Program-made: the position numbers and the translations under genes
In this document: positions 10,048 through 19,136 of the stretch, one piece after another
Position numbering within the stretch: position 1 is the first letter of the stretch
How the letters are laid out: the number at the start of each line of letters is the position of its first letter
Notes under the pieces: generated by a model
What the model was told of the DNA's origin: nothing
Databases searched by the model: none
Seen by the model: only the letters and a program-made list of their open reading frames with translations
Assembly: GCF_000427785.1 (NCBI RefSeq)
Contig: NZ_ATYR01000014.1
Coordinates: 84,331-148,330, forward strand
Length of the DNA: 64,000 bases
DNA from: Massilia alkalitolerans DSM 17462
GTDB taxonomy: Bacteria > Pseudomonadota > Gammaproteobacteria > Burkholderiales > Burkholderiaceae_D
Reading direction: 5' to 3'

Positions 10048-11100
10048 CTAGATGAATACCGGTTCCGGCTCCAGTTCGACGCCGTAGCGCGCCTTGACGT
10101 CTCCCTGGATCGCGCGCGCCAGCCGCACCACGTCCTCGCCCTGGGCGCCGCCCAGGTTGACCAGCACCAGCGCCTGTTTCGGGTACACGCCCGCCGCGCC
10201 CAGCGCCCGGCCCTTCCAGCCGCACTGGTCGATCAGCCAGCCGGCCGCCAGCTTTTCGCTGCCGTCCGCCTGCGCATGGTGCACCAGCTGTGGAAATTCG
10301 GCCAGCAGGCGTGCGCAATGTTCGCGCGACACCACCGGGTTCTTGAAGAAGCTGCCGGCATTGCCGATCTCGGCAGGATCAGGCAGCTTGCGCCGCCGGA
10401 TCGCCTCGACCGTACGCCCGATCTCCTGCGGCGTCGGCTTGGTCAATCCGGCCTCTTCCACCGCCCTGGCCAGCTCGGCATAGCGCAGGTTCGGCGTCCA
10501 GGCCGCCGGCAGGGCGAAAGTGACGTCCAGCACCACCAGTTCGCGCCCTTCCGGATGCTTGAAGATGCTGTCGCGGTAGGCGAAGCGGCAGGCGGCAGCG
10601 TCCAGCGTGCGCACTTCGCCACTGGCCATGTCGTAGGCGCTCAGGGAATGGAAGACGTCCTTGGTTTCTGTCCCGTACGCCCCCACGTTCTGGATCGGCG
10701 CCGCCCCGACCGTGCCGGGAATCAGGGACAGGTTTTCCAGTCCGCCCAGTCCCTGGGCCAGGGTCCACTGGACGAAGGCGTGCCAGTTCTCGCCGGCCTG
10801 GGCCCGCACCAGGATGCGGCCGTCCTGCTCGCCCAGCAGCTCCTTGCCCTGGCCCGCCATGTGCAGGACGATGCCGTCGAAGTCGCGGGTGAACAGCAGG
10901 TTGCTGCCGCCGCCCAGTACCAGGCGCGGCAAGCCGGCAAGCAGCGGGTCGCGCCGCACGGCCTCGAGCTGCGCCGCGCCGTTCACCCGCAGGTAATGGC
11001 GGGCGCGCGCCGGGATGCGGAAGGTGTTCAGGGAAGCGAGGGAAAAATCGTCGAGGATGGGCAGGTCGGCTTGCATGGCATCAGGGTGTTTTTTGGACAT
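10048..11100 (-). CDS. murB: UDP-N-acetylenolpyruvoylglucosamine reductase MurB
   Basis: This FAD enzyme reduces enolpyruvyl-UDP-GlcNAc to UDP-MurNAc in peptidoglycan synthesis. The 350-residue type I MurB shows the FAD-binding segment [10 protein letters not shown] near residue 62, the active-site region [17 protein letters not shown] near 129, the catalytic-serine segment NAGSFFKNP and the C-terminal glutamate in LEPEPVFI. A later in-frame ATG (residue 9) is an alternative start. It is divergent from yajQ. Confidence 0.95.
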   Translation of the reverse strand: MSKKHPDAMQADLPILDDFSLASLNTFRIPARARHYLRVNGAAQLEAVRRDPLLAGLPRLVLGGGSNLLFTRDFDGIVLHMAGQGKELLGEQDGRILVRAQAGENWHAFVQWTLAQGLGGLENLSLIPGTVGAAPIQNVGAYGTETKDVFHSLSAYDMASGEVRTLDAAACRFAYRDSIFKHPEGRELVVLDVTFALPAAWTPNLRYAELARAVEEAGLTKPTPQEIGRTVEAIRRRKLPDPAEIGNAGSFFKNPVVSREHCARLLAEFPQLVHHAQADGSEKLAAGWLIDQCGWKGRALGAAGVYPKQALVLVNLGGAQGEDVVRLARAIQGDVKARYGVELEPEPVFI

Positions 11101-11223
11101 TATAGAGGCAAGCCCGCCCCGGACCCTTGCCGTGCGGGCAAATCTGGTGGCCTGCGGGAGGTGTTGTCCGTTAAAATAGAGGGATTCATCTATTCAGCAG
11201 TACCAAGAAAAAAGGAAACCGCC

Positions 11224-11709
11224 ATGCCATCGTTTGATGTTGTCTGCGAAGCAGACATGGTCGAAGTGAAGAATGCCGTCGAACAATCGAACAAGGAAAT
11301 CACCACCCGCTTCGACTTCAAGGGCAGCTCGGCCAATGTCGAGCAAAAGGAAAAGGAACTGACCCTGTTGGCCGATTCCGATTTCCAGCTCGGCCAGGTC
11401 AAGGACGTCCTGATCAACAAGATGGCCAAGCGCAAGGTCGACGTGCGCTTCCTCGACGAAGGCAAGGTCGAGAAGATCGGCGGCGACAAGGTCAAGCAGG
11501 TCATCAAGGTGCGCAACGGCATCGAGACCGAAGACGCGAAGAAGATTACCAAGCTCATCAAGGAAAGCAAGATGAAGGTGCAGGCCAGCATCCAGGGCGA
11601 ATCGGTGCGCGTCACCGGCGCCAAGCGCGACGACCTGCAGGCCGCCATGGCGTTGCTGCGCAAGGACGTGCAGGACCTGCCGCTCGCCTTCAACAACTTC
11701 CGCGACTAA
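11224..11709 (+). CDS. yajQ: YajQ family c-di-GMP-binding protein
   Basis: This is a 161-residue nucleotide-binding protein. Relatives bind c-di-GMP and act as effectors with transcription factors. The start [15 protein letters not shown] and the end [10 protein letters not shown] are family hallmarks, as is RFDFKGS near residue 29. The SD-like AAGGAAACC is 4 bp before the ATG. The stop codon directly touches palindromic repeat copy B. It is flanked by genes for c-di-GMP turnover proteins, but no operon link is evident. Confidence 0.95.
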   Translation: MPSFDVVCEADMVEVKNAVEQSNKEITTRFDFKGSSANVEQKEKELTLLADSDFQLGQVKDVLINKMAKRKVDVRFLDEGKVEKIGGDKVKQVIKVRNGIETEDAKKITKLIKESKMKVQASIQGESVRVTGAKRDDLQAAMALLRKDVQDLPLAFNNFRD

Positions 11710-11812
11710 GAGCGCCTAGCAAAACCCCGAGGGCAAGGCGCATCGTCGAAGACAGTACGCCAGTACGGCGAGACGATGCAACGCAGCCATCGGGGAAATT
11801 GTTAGGCGCTCT
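11709..11812. repeat. Palindromic intergenic repeat, copy B
   Basis: This imperfect palindrome has termini AGAGCGCCTA and TAGGCGCTCT, giving a 10-bp perfect terminal inverted repeat. The inner arms are GCAAGGCGCATCGTCG and CGAGACGATGCAACGC. The core is nearly identical to copy A (1110-1209) but inverted. It begins at the last base of the yajQ stop codon, so it would form a large hairpin at the 3' end of the yajQ transcript. A transcript-end or stability role is an inference. Confidence 0.85.
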
Positions 11813-11943
11813 AACGAGCTTCTTTGCAGCTATATTGGCTGTGCAAACCCCGCCCCGCCTTGGGGTAGAATGACGGCCGCGCACAGGCGCGGCTTGTCGA
11901 TGCATATGTACGCGTAGGGAACTACGGCGGTTTAAGGATTGCA

Positions 11944-13212
11944 ATGAAACGTGTTGATGATTTCCGCCTGAAGCTGGGCAACAAGGAATATGTGCCCATC
12001 ATGATCGGCGGGATGGGCGTGGACATCTCGACCTCCGAACTGGCCCTCGAGGCCGCCCGCCTCGGCGGTATCGGTCACATCTCGGATGCGATGGTGCAGG
12101 ACGTGTCGGACCGCAAGTTCGACACCACCTTCGTCAAGGATAAGACCAAGCTCTACAAGTTCAACATCAACAACATGAACAAGGCGGTGGTCCAGTTCGA
12201 CCTCGACCGCCTGGCCGAAGCGACCCGCCTGCACGTGGGCTCGACCATGGAAGCGAAGAAAGGCGATGGCCTGATCTTCGTGAACTGCATGGAAAAGCTG
12301 ACCATGAACGCGCCCAAGGAAACCCTGCGCACCCGCCTGTCGGCTGCGATGGACGCCGGCATCGACGGCATCACCATGTCGGCCGGCCTGCACCTGGGTT
12401 CCTTCGATCTGATCAAGGACCACCCGCGCTTCCGCTCTACCTTCCTGGGCATTATCGTGTCCTCGGTGCGCGCACTGCAGCTGTTCCTGAAAAAGGTGTC
12501 GCGCCTGAACCGCCTGCCCGACTACATCATCGTCGAAGGCCCGCTGGCCGGCGGCCACCTCGGCTTCGGCATCGACGACTGGAAGCAGTACGACCTGCAC
12601 ACCATCATGGACGAGATCCATGCCTACATGCGCGAGCAGCAGCTCGACATCCCGGTGATCGCCGCGGGCGGCATCTTCACCGGCTCGGACGCGGTCTCCT
12701 TCCTGGAAAAAGGCGCCGGCGGCGTGCAGGTGGCGACCCGCTTCACCGTCACCCACGAGTGCGGCATGCCGGATGCGGTCAAGCAGGAATACTTCCGCGC
12801 CAGCGAGGAAGACATCATCGTCAACGGCGTGTCGCCGACCGGCTACCCGATGCGTATGCTCAAGAGCACGCCGGCGATCGGCTCCGGCATCCGCCCGGGC
12901 TGCGAGTCCTACGGCTACCTGCTGGACGCCACCGGCAACTGCGCCTACATCAACTCGTACAACCGCGAAGTGCAGGCCAGCCCCGACGGCAAGAACATCA
13001 CGGTGTTCGACAAGACCTGCCTGTGCACCCACATGCGCAACTTCAACTGCTGGACCTGTGGCCACTTCACCTACCGCCTGAAGGACACCACCCACCGCCT
13101 GGCGGACGGCAGCTACCAGATCCTGTCGGCCCAGCACGTCTTCGAGGATTACCAGTTCAGCGTGAACAACGAGATCGCGCTGCCGCCGAAGCAGGAAACC
13201 GTCGCGGCCTGA
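11944..13212 (+). CDS. Nitronate monooxygenase/2-nitropropane dioxygenase-like flavoprotein
   Basis: This 422-residue FMN TIM-barrel enzyme belongs to the NPD-like family. It has the N-terminal IMIGGMGVDIS, EGPLAGGHLG near residue 200 (family HxGG-type motif), and VIAAGGIFTGSD plus GVQVATRF for the FMN phosphate. After the barrel, from about residue 310, comes a Cys-rich tail with C-x-C, C-x2-C and further cysteines (CLCTHMRNFNCWTC). This is longer than in canonical enzymes of about 330-350 residues and suggests a metal or Fe-S site. The natural substrate is unknown, and the name does not prove nitronate activity. Confidence 0.82.
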   Translation: MKRVDDFRLKLGNKEYVPIMIGGMGVDISTSELALEAARLGGIGHISDAMVQDVSDRKFDTTFVKDKTKLYKFNINNMNKAVVQFDLDRLAEATRLHVGSTMEAKKGDGLIFVNCMEKLTMNAPKETLRTRLSAAMDAGIDGITMSAGLHLGSFDLIKDHPRFRSTFLGIIVSSVRALQLFLKKVSRLNRLPDYIIVEGPLAGGHLGFGIDDWKQYDLHTIMDEIHAYMREQQLDIPVIAAGGIFTGSDAVSFLEKGAGGVQVATRFTVTHECGMPDAVKQEYFRASEEDIIVNGVSPTGYPMRMLKSTPAIGSGIRPGCESYGYLLDATGNCAYINSYNREVQASPDGKNITVFDKTCLCTHMRNFNCWTCGHFTYRLKDTTHRLADGSYQILSAQHVFEDYQFSVNNEIALPPKQETVAA

Positions 13213-13242
13213 TACAGCCTTCGCTTGCCGTTCCATATCTCC

Positions 13243-13272
13243 AAAGCCATGGTCCGCCGTGGCTTTGTGCTT
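13243..13272 (+). terminator. Weak hairpin terminator candidate
   Basis: AAAGCCA (13243-13249) pairs with TGGCTTT (13260-13266) around a 10-nt loop, followed by a short T-rich GTGCTTTA. It lies 30 bp after the NPD-like gene. The T tract is poor. Confidence 0.45.
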
Positions 13273-13343
13273 TATGCGCCGCCCATAAGCGAAGGCGTGT
13301 AATCTGATCATCCCAAGAGCGTTTTTCGCGAAGGGTCCCCGGC

Positions 13344-15734
13344 ATGTCCACCATCGAAGCGTCCGCGCAGGTCTGTTTCCTGACCGATGACGAGGGCAAG
13401 GTCGTGACCTGGAACCCCGCCTGCGCGGCGCTGTTCGGCTGGACCTCGGCGCAGGCGCCGGGACGCGAGCTCCTTGAGCTCGTCGCCGGCGGCGACGGCA
13501 AACCCGGCTGGCCGGCCCTGGCTGCCGCCGGCGGGGCCAAGCTGCGGATGCGCTTCGCAGGCGGACGCGAGGCCCTGGCCACCCTGGTCCTGCTGCGCCA
13601 GTACGACGCGCGCGACGAGCCGCAGGGCTGGAGCGCCTCCGTCCTCATCGCCCCTGCCGATGCGCTCTCCGAATCCGAGCGGGTCGGCAATACCCCTCTC
13701 TCCGACGTGGTCGACCTGCTGCCCGGTACGTTTTACGCAATCAATCGTGACGGCCGCTTCATCCTCTGGAACGCCAACCTCGAACGCATGACCGAAATGA
13801 CGCCGGACGAGCTCGCCGCCGCCCATGTGTTCGAGATGTTCGAGCCGCGCGAACGCAGGCAGGCCATGGAAAACTTCCGCCGCGTGTTCGACGAAGGCGC
13901 CGAGGTGGCGATGGAGATGAACTACGTGTCGCGCAGCGGGCGCGAGACGCCGGTCATCGTCGGCGGCGCGCGTGTCGGCTGCAACGGCGACCGCTACCTG
14001 TTCGGGATGGGCCTCAGCATCGCCAAGCGGCGCGAGAAGGAGCTCCAGCTGCTCCTGCGCGAGCGTGCGCTGCACGCGGCCAGCAACGGCATCGTCATCA
14101 CCCGCTGCGCCGGGCGCGACAACATCATCGAATACGTCAACCCGGCCTTCGAACACATCGCCGGCTATCCGGCCATTGAAGCGATCGGGCGCGATGCCCG
14201 CTTCATGCAGGCGCCCAAGCTCGATACCAACGAGCGCAGCCAGGTGCGCCTGGCCCTGGCCGAGCGGCGCCCGGTCAACGTGGTCTTCCGCAACATGCGC
14301 AAGAACGGCGACATCTTCTGGAACGACCTCTCCATCACCCCGGTGCGCGACGAGCACGGCGAGGTCACCCACTTCATCGGCATCCTGCAGGACGTTACCG
14401 CCACCAAGCAGCGCACCGAGCACCTCGAGCACGAGATCAACCACGACCACCTCACCGGACTGGCCAACCGCAACCTGCTGTGGGACCGCCTCGACCACGC
14501 GGTGCACCTGGCCCGGCGCCACGGGACCATGGTGGCGGCCATCCTGGTCGACCTGGACAACTTCAAGATCGTCAACGACACCTTCGGCCACGAGGCCGGC
14601 GACATGGTGCTCAAGGTGGTCGGGCGCCGGCTGCAGTCGGCGGTGCGCGACAGCGACACGGTGGCGCGCATGTCGGGCGACGAGTTCGTGCTGGTGCTGG
14701 TCGACCAGCCCTCGGTGCGCTTCACGCTGCGCATGGCCGAGCGCCTGCGGCGCGCGATGACGATGCCGGTGGCCTTCGGCGGCAACGAGATCCCGGTCGG
14801 CGCCAGCCTGGGCGTGGCGCTGTTCCCTCAGGACGGCGCCACGCCCGCCGAACTGGTGCGCGCGGCCGACATGGCGATGTACCACGTCAAGGGGAATGGC
14901 GGCGGCGTGCACTTCTACTCGCCCGAGATGCGCTCGGCCAGCCAGAAGCGCGCGGCGCTGGCCGACAGCATCCGCAGCGCCCTCGAGCACGACGAGCTGT
15001 TCCTGCTGTTCCAGCCCCGCATGGACGCGAAGAGCGGCAAGGTACGCGGCTTCGAGGCGCTGCTGCGCTGGCGCCACCCGAAGAACGGCATCATGCTGCC
15101 GGCCGACTTCCTGGCCGAGGCCGAAGAATCGGGCAAGATGATCGAGATCGGCAACTGGGTGCTGGACCAGGCCTGCGCCTTCCTGCAGGAGCTGCGCCAG
15201 CTCGGCTATACCGGCCTGCCGGTGTCGGTGAACGTCTCGCACCGCGAGTACAGCCAGCACGGCTTCATCCCCGGCCTGGCCGAACGCATGGGGCGCTACG
15301 CGCTGCCGCCCGGCAGCCTGGAGATCGAGATCCCCGAGGCCGACCTGATCCGCAATCCGGGCCTGGGGCGCGACCTGTCGGCCCAGCTGCGCGAGGTCGG
15401 CGTGGCGCTCTCGCTCGACGAGTTCGGCAAGGGGATTTCCGACCTGTCCTTCCTGCGCCAGCTGTCGGTACGCCAGGTCAAGCTTTCAAAAGCGGCGGTG
15501 CACGAGATCGCCCGTGAGGGCGACGGCGGCGGCAGCGGCAGCCGGCTGGCAAAGACCCTGATCGACATCGGCCACAACCTCGACCTGGCGGTGGTGGGCG
15601 AAGCGGTCGAGACCGAGGCCCAGGTGGAATTCCTGCGCTCGCACGGCTGCGACCAGTTGCAAGGGCAATGGTTCAGCGAGCCATTGCTGCCCGAGGCGGT
15701 GCGCGAGATGCTCGGCCAGCGCCACCAGGCCTGA
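13344..15734 (+). CDS. PAS-GGDEF-EAL protein with degenerate active sites
   Basis: This is a 796-residue cytoplasmic protein. PAS-like segments lie at about 5-105, 118-225 and 235-350. The GGDEF domain carries SGDEF (444-448) in place of GGDEF, with RDSD five residues before it. The EAL motif starts at residue 571, but the DDFGTG loop reads DEFGKG (692-697) and the following GYSS is lost. The usual E-x-T-E strand reads EIEIPE. Cyclase and phosphodiesterase activities may both be reduced, so the protein could act as a c-di-GMP sensor or through its PAS domains. Family membership is sure and the activity is inferred. Confidence 0.9.
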   Translation: MSTIEASAQVCFLTDDEGKVVTWNPACAALFGWTSAQAPGRELLELVAGGDGKPGWPALAAAGGAKLRMRFAGGREALATLVLLRQYDARDEPQGWSASVLIAPADALSESERVGNTPLSDVVDLLPGTFYAINRDGRFILWNANLERMTEMTPDELAAAHVFEMFEPRERRQAMENFRRVFDEGAEVAMEMNYVSRSGRETPVIVGGARVGCNGDRYLFGMGLSIAKRREKELQLLLRERALHAASNGIVITRCAGRDNIIEYVNPAFEHIAGYPAIEAIGRDARFMQAPKLDTNERSQVRLALAERRPVNVVFRNMRKNGDIFWNDLSITPVRDEHGEVTHFIGILQDVTATKQRTEHLEHEINHDHLTGLANRNLLWDRLDHAVHLARRHGTMVAAILVDLDNFKIVNDTFGHEAGDMVLKVVGRRLQSAVRDSDTVARMSGDEFVLVLVDQPSVRFTLRMAERLRRAMTMPVAFGGNEIPVGASLGVALFPQDGATPAELVRAADMAMYHVKGNGGGVHFYSPEMRSASQKRAALADSIRSALEHDELFLLFQPRMDAKSGKVRGFEALLRWRHPKNGIMLPADFLAEAEESGKMIEIGNWVLDQACAFLQELRQLGYTGLPVSVNVSHREYSQHGFIPGLAERMGRYALPPGSLEIEIPEADLIRNPGLGRDLSAQLREVGVALSLDEFGKGISDLSFLRQLSVRQVKLSKAAVHEIAREGDGGGSGSRLAKTLIDIGHNLDLAVVGEAVETEAQVEFLRSHGCDQLQGQWFSEPLLPEAVREMLGQRHQA

Positions 15735-15796
15735 GGCCCACCCTCCCCGCATAATCGGGGCGCAGCCGCATCAAACTTCTTGCAATAGTTCGATAT

Positions 15797-15804
15797 TTAG
15801 CTAA
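15797..15804. promoter_or_regulatory. Palindrome before the SdpR-like gene, possible operator
   Basis: A perfect 8-bp palindrome TTAGCTAA lies within GATATTTAGCTAACAATC, 9 bp before the ATG of the ArsR-type gene. ArsR/SdpR repressors commonly bind such AT-rich palindromes over their own promoter, so autorepression is plausible. Confidence 0.4.
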
Positions 15805-15813
15805 CAATCGATC

Positions 15814-16116
15814 ATGACTTCCGTTTTCAAAGCCCTGTCCGATCCGACCCGCCGCGCTGTCCTCGAGCACCTGCAGAAGGGGCCGATGGGCGCCGGCGAA
15901 CTGGCCGACCTGTTCGACGTGTCGAAACCGACGATGTCGGCCCACTTTGCCGTGCTGGTCGCGGCCGGGCTGATTGCGGCGGAAAAACAGGGCCGCAGCA
16001 TCACCTACCGGCTCAGGCTGTCGGTGCTCGAAGACGCCCTGCTGGGATTCGCGCAGGCCTTTGGGCTGAACCTCAGCCGGCCGGAGCCTCCCGCTGTCCC
16101 ACCAACGAAGGAGTAA
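15814..16116 (+). CDS. ArsR/SdpR-family transcriptional regulator
   Basis: This is a 100-residue winged-helix repressor. ALSDPTRRAVLEHL opens the fold at residues 7-20, and the recognition helix region is VSKPTMSAHFAVL. It has no cysteine pair of the metal-sensing ArsR type, and the sequence resembles the SdpR autorepressor subgroup. The next gene starts 3 bp after the stop and encodes a small membrane protein, the arrangement seen for SdpR-SdpI, where the membrane protein can hold the repressor at the membrane. That mechanism is inference here. Confidence 0.88.
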   Translation: MTSVFKALSDPTRRAVLEHLQKGPMGAGELADLFDVSKPTMSAHFAVLVAAGLIAAEKQGRSITYRLRLSVLEDALLGFAQAFGLNLSRPEPPAVPPTKE

Positions 16117-16118
16117 GC

Positions 16119-16523
16119 ATGAAGCCGTCGTCCCGCCTTTCCCACCTGTGCCGCGCCGTGCTGGCGGCTGCCTGCATCCTTGGTGCATCCGCCCTGCTGG
16201 CCTGGGCCGCGCCGGCCTACCTCGATCCGGAATGGGCACGGCGCCTTGCCGGCGCCCTGCTGGGCGGCGTCGTGGTGGTGTATGCGAACGCCATCCCGAA
16301 GGCGCTGGCGGCGCGCATGCGCTGCGCCTCCCCTAGCGCCGACCAGGCCGCGCGCCGCTTCGCCGGCTGGGCCCTGGTGCTGGGCGGACTCGGCTACATG
16401 CTGGCCTGGCTCGCCGCCCCGATCGGTGTGGCCGGGATGGTCGGCGGCCTGGCGCTCGGCACCGCGGTGACCTGCGCCGCCCTCGGCTGCATCCGGATCG
16501 GCGCACGCCGCGCCGGCCATTAA
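16119..16523 (+). CDS. Small membrane protein paired with the SdpR-like repressor
   Basis: This 134-residue protein has four hydrophobic segments (about 13-33, 42-60, 80-97 and 100-122) and no catalytic motif. It is rich in Ala, Gly and Leu. It starts 3 bp after the ArsR/SdpR-family gene, so the two are surely co-translated or cotranscribed. By position it could be the SdpI-like partner, but I cannot see clear SdpI sequence motifs. It ends 18 bp from the convergent DHH gene. Confidence 0.75.
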   Translation: MKPSSRLSHLCRAVLAAACILGASALLAWAAPAYLDPEWARRLAGALLGGVVVVYANAIPKALAARMRCASPSADQAARRFAGWALVLGGLGYMLAWLAAPIGVAGMVGGLALGTAVTCAALGCIRIGARRAGH

Positions 16524-16541
16524 GGGCGCCTGAGCTTCAGC

Positions 16542-17480
16542 TCAACCGTCCTTGTTGATGCGGTTGACGAGGGCGCCGAGCACGTCCTCGGCCATCTCGT
16601 TGTCCACCTGGCAGGTGCCGGCGTTCTCGTGCCCGCCCCCGCCGTATTCCAGCATCAGGGCGCCGATGTTAGTGTTCGAGGTCCGGTTCAGGATCGACTT
16701 GCCGGTGGCGAATACGGTGTTCTGCTGCCTGACGCCCCACAGCACGTGGATCGAGATATTCGTCTCGGGGAACAGGGCGTAGATGATGAAGCGGTTCCCG
16801 GCATAGATCACCTCCTCGCTGCGCAGGTCGAGCACCACCAGGTTCCGGTGGACGCGGGCGCAGCGCCGGATTTGCTCACGGCAAGCCTCGCTGTGCTCGA
16901 AGTACAGCGTGCTGCGCTCACGCACATCGGGCAGCTCCATGATTTTCTCGATCGGATGCTCGGCGCAGTAATCGATCAGGGCCATCATCAGCTGGTAGTT
17001 GGAGATGCGGAAGTCGTGGAAGCGCCCCAGGCCGGTGCGCGCGTCCATCAGGAAGTTCAGCAGGTTCCAGCCCTGCGGAAACAGCACCTCCTCGCGCGAG
17101 AAGCGCGCCGAGTCGCCCTTGTCGACCGCCGCCATCATCTCGTTCCAGGCGGCCGGGAAGGTCCTGGGGCCGCCGTAGTGGTCGTAGACCACCCGCGCCG
17201 CCGAGGGCGCCTCGGGATGGATGACGTGGTTGTCGCGCCTGCCCGTGTTGCGGATGGTCTCGGACAGGTGGTGGTCGAACACCAGGTGGGCCGCCGGCAC
17301 ATAAGGCAGGTTGGTCGTGATGTCGCGTCCGCTGATTGCGATCTTGCCGTCCTGCATGTCTTTCGGATGCACGAACAGGATGTCGTCGATCAGGTCGAGG
17401 TGCTTGAGCAGCACCGCGCACACCAGGCCGTCGAAGTCGCTGCGGGTTACGAGTCGGAATTTTTGCTGGTCGGCTGACAT
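16542..17480 (-). CDS. DHH family phosphoesterase
   Basis: This is a 312-residue protein with DHH motifs: SDFDGLVCA near residue 13, FDHH near 69, and a C-terminal DHHA1-type GGGGHENAG. This metal-dependent superfamily includes RecJ, nanoRNase, exopolyphosphatase and cyclic dinucleotide phosphodiesterases. The exact substrate is not evident. The ATG at 17480 follows AAAGGAAGT at good spacing, while an earlier in-frame ATG at 17540 has no such signal. It is a single gene, divergent from the sensor kinase. Confidence 0.86.
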   Translation of the reverse strand: MSADQQKFRLVTRSDFDGLVCAVLLKHLDLIDDILFVHPKDMQDGKIAISGRDITTNLPYVPAAHLVFDHHLSETIRNTGRRDNHVIHPEAPSAARVVYDHYGGPRTFPAAWNEMMAAVDKGDSARFSREEVLFPQGWNLLNFLMDARTGLGRFHDFRISNYQLMMALIDYCAEHPIEKIMELPDVRERSTLYFEHSEACREQIRRCARVHRNLVVLDLRSEEVIYAGNRFIIYALFPETNISIHVLWGVRQQNTVFATGKSILNRTSNTNIGALMLEYGGGGHENAGTCQVDNEMAEDVLGALVNRINKDG

Positions 17481-17760
17481 CGGCACTTCCTTTCTGGAGT
17501 CGGAAAGCGAAACTGCGGTCCAAAAGATCATACCTTGCAACGTTTCCGCTTGTCAGCATTTGCGATGGCGCATTCTGGCAGAGCTGGACGCAATCCATTC
17601 CCCGGATCGTGCAGGCTGTCGCACGGCGCTGGCCGCCAGGGACGGCAAGGCGTAAAGTTGCATCATCCCAACAGTCGTAGATGCCGACAATGTTGTATTT
17701 CCGGCACGCGCAGGTGGCGACGAGGTACACTCGCCGCTTGCACCAATAGCGAAGATCGAT

Positions 17761-19035
17761 ATGCAAGCCAGGAACACCAATCCGCATTATTTCTCGAGCG
17801 TCCTGTCGTGGCTCTACCGCGGCTTCGACGCCGTGGCGACCTGGGTTACCCAGCTGTCGTGGTGGAAGTTTTTCCTGTTTGCGATCCTGACCCTGACCGC
17901 CGGGGCCATCCTGCAGGAGGAATTGTTCTCCGGGCCGGCCGAAGAATACGTGTCGCGCGCCGAACGCGAGCGGCGCGGCGGCGACGCCGCCATCCTGATC
18001 GACGAGAGCGGCATCCGCTTCCATCCGCGTAACCGGCCGCGCAGTGCGACGCCGCCGGAGCCGCCCGCGCCGCCGGATGCCGAAGGCGCACCCGACGCGC
18101 CCGATGCGCCATCCGCCCCGTCGGCCCCGCCGGCGCCGAGCGCGCCGCCCGCCCCGGCCGCGGGCAGCAGTGGCGAATCGGTCCACATCGAACTGCCGCC
18201 GCAGATCAGCGAAGAACTGTCGAACGCGATCGACGCCGCCGTGGAAGACGCCGCCGAGCAGAAGGTGTCGCGCTACCACAAGCAGGCGTCGACCTGGTTC
18301 ATGAACTTCGTGCTGCTGTTCGTGCTGGCCCTGTTCGGCACCAAGGCCCTGGTCGGCGGCAAGAAGCGCGCCGAAGCGCAATCCCAGCTGGCCAACGCGG
18401 CGGCCGAGCGCGAAGCCATGCAGCGCCAGCTGTCGGAAACCAAGATGCAGATGATGCAGGCCCAGGTCGAGCCGCACTTCCTGTTCAATACCCTGGCCTC
18501 GGTCGAGCACCTGATCCAGGTCGACCCGCCGCGCGCCTCGGCCATGCAGCGCAGCCTGATCCAGTACCTGCGCGCGGTGCTGCCGCAGATGCGCGACAAC
18601 GCCGTCGTCACCGGCCTCGGGCGCGAGGTGGACATGGTCACGGCCTACCTGGCCCTGCTCAAGATGCGCATGGAAGAGCGCCTGACGGTGGTGATGCAGG
18701 TGCCGGAGGGCCTGCGCAGCGCGGCCTTCCCGCCGATGATGCTGCAGTCGATGGTCGAGAACGCGATCAAGCACGGCCTCGAATGCAAGCCGGAAGGCGG
18801 CACCCTCAAAATCCAGGCCGAAGTGGTCGACAGCAAGCTGCTCGTCACCGTCACCGACGACGGCGTCGGCTTCGGGGTGGTGCCGAGCGACGGCACCGGC
18901 CTCGGGCTGCAGACCATCCGCGACCGCCTCAAGCTGCTGCACGGCGACGCCGGCCAGCTGCACATCGCGGCCAACAGCCCGAGCGGCGTGATCGCCATGA
19001 TCGAGGTGCCTTACCAGCTCGCCAGGGCGGGCTGA
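17761..19035 (+). CDS. LytS/YehU-type sensor histidine kinase with Pro/Ala-rich sensor region
   Basis: This is a 424-residue kinase of the His_kinase (LytS-type) group. Membrane segments lie at about 36-54 and 180-199. Between them is an extracytoplasmic loop of about 125 residues with a strongly Pro/Ala-rich middle (about 97-137, many APP and SAP units) and no known sensor fold. The phosphoacceptor is H239 in QVEPHFLFNTL, and the N box is MVENAIKHGL. A coiled-coil stretch links TM2 to the kinase. It stands 101 bp before a LytTR response regulator in the same direction, its likely partner. The signal is unknown. Confidence 0.9.
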   Translation: MQARNTNPHYFSSVLSWLYRGFDAVATWVTQLSWWKFFLFAILTLTAGAILQEELFSGPAEEYVSRAERERRGGDAAILIDESGIRFHPRNRPRSATPPEPPAPPDAEGAPDAPDAPSAPSAPPAPSAPPAPAAGSSGESVHIELPPQISEELSNAIDAAVEDAAEQKVSRYHKQASTWFMNFVLLFVLALFGTKALVGGKKRAEAQSQLANAAAEREAMQRQLSETKMQMMQAQVEPHFLFNTLASVEHLIQVDPPRASAMQRSLIQYLRAVLPQMRDNAVVTGLGREVDMVTAYLALLKMRMEERLTVVMQVPEGLRSAAFPPMMLQSMVENAIKHGLECKPEGGTLKIQAEVVDSKLLVTVTDDGVGFGVVPSDGTGLGLQTIRDRLKLLHGDAGQLHIAANSPSGVIAMIEVPYQLARAG

Positions 19036-19136
19036 CCCGCCGTGCATGGGCAGGGGCCGGCGCCTGCCCAGGAGCTTGCCTGCCGCGCTGTTTCATTGAA
19101 TAATCAATAAATAATCACATAGCTACAGGGACAAGC

